Source: Candidatus Hodarchaeota archaeon (GTDB lineage: Archaea > Asgardarchaeota > Heimdallarchaeia > Hodarchaeales > Hodarchaeaceae). Taken from it: a stretch of DNA of 15,325 nucleotides. The position numbers were made by a program, and so were the translations under genes. Each line of letters opens with the position of its first letter. Positions within the stretch are counted from its first letter, which is position 1. Location: contig JAUUVJ010000032.1 in the NCBI GenBank assembly GCA_030589605.1, positions 1 through 15,325 on the forward strand. Direction: 5' to 3'. Below the pieces are notes generated by a model, which was not told the DNA's origin, made no database searches, and worked only from the letters and a program-made list of their open reading frames with translations. Shown here piece after piece: positions 15,003-15,325 of this stretch.

Positions 15003-15325
15003 CATCCTGCTTAATTAAATCTTATACACAATTATTCATTATTGGAGATAAATTATATTTTTTCCTTTTTATACGTATCATTAAAAACTTTGTTTTCACC
15101 AGATTATTGGTTCCTTCTATTATAAATTTCAGAGGAAAAAGAGGACAATTTACTGTGAAAAAGTCTACTAAAACTTATGTAAAACTACTTTAACCAAGTA
15201 ATTGTGAAATACTAAGAAAATTGACATTTGTAACGATACTAACTTCTCCCCATCTTATAAAAAAAGAAAAAAGAAGAGAAAGACGATTACCTTCGTCTTT
15301 TTCGGTAGAGAGCATAGAGAGGAGG
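15003..15325. other. Right-edge non-coding region
   Basis: No open reading frame with coding character is seen. The left part holds the promoter of the membrane-protein gene. The rest is AT-rich, turning purine-rich from 15261. A plus-strand TATA-like CTTATAAAA (15254-15262), a hairpin (15279-15300) and a terminal GAGGAGG suggest that another gene or RNA begins or ends just beyond the edge. Confidence 0.4.
15279..15300. terminator. 8-bp hairpin with flanking T/A tracts
   Basis: AAAGACGA pairs perfectly with TCGTCTTT around a six-base loop. On the minus strand it is followed by a long pyrimidine/T run (15278-15261), as in a terminator for a leftward gene beyond the edge. On the plus strand a short T-run follows. 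Direction cannot be fixed from the window. Confidence 0.45.

Noticed and set aside
1..15325. CRISPR arrays, insertion sequences, transposases or integrases
   Set aside because: No regularly spaced repeats, terminal inverted repeats or mobile-element proteins were seen.

Overview
The window looks like a piece of an AT-rich archaeal chromosome. The signs are an archaeal-type tRNA-Val, TATA-box promoters with very short leaders, a CPSF-like beta-CASP nuclease, an MptE-type archaeal pterin enzyme and a HerA-like ATPase. Longin-like domains, a JAMM protein and an SNM1-like nuclease lean towards an Asgard-type archaeon, but that last step is inference.

The most important observation is a GC-rich island at 6663-6803 on the minus strand that is a circularly permuted 5S rRNA gene. 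The 3' half of 5S (loop B GUUAAG, helix V, the helix IV/loop E region) is transcribed first. The two strands of helix I are then joined by a three-base UUU turn, and the 5' half (helix II 5' strand, helix III and its 13-nt loop) follows. Helices I, II, III and V can all be drawn base by base, and the new RNA ends fall in loop B, closed by an extra 7-bp stem. A strong TATA box lies upstream and a T-tract downstream. No 16S or 23S gene is visible beside it.

Layout. 158-2071 (minus): a JAMM/MPN metalloprotease-like protein behind a beta-CASP RNase. 2264-2974 (plus): an NfeD-like membrane protein. 3140-3213 (plus): tRNA-Val(CAC). 3274-6469 (minus): an HhH-MutS-family ATPase behind an SNM1/Artemis-like nuclease, a possible nucleic-acid repair pair. 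6663-6803 (minus): permuted 5S rRNA. 7000-9288: a pterin cluster in which mptE (plus) converges on a two-gene unit (minus) of a thioredoxin-reductase-like flavoprotein and a PTPS-family enzyme with an ExxHGH motif. That motif is the type linked to direct formation of 6-hydroxymethyl-dihydropterin, the MptE substrate. 9726-14995: two large convergent genes, a HerA-like ATPase with a long C-terminal extension and a polytopic membrane protein. Both contain the same longin-like module, so they probably belong to one membrane-linked system. 15003-15325 has no gene, only a hairpin and purine-rich sequence at the edge.

Several genes have only TTG or GTG at the open end of their frame. In some, a nearby ATG fits the TATA spacing better and is noted as the preferred start.
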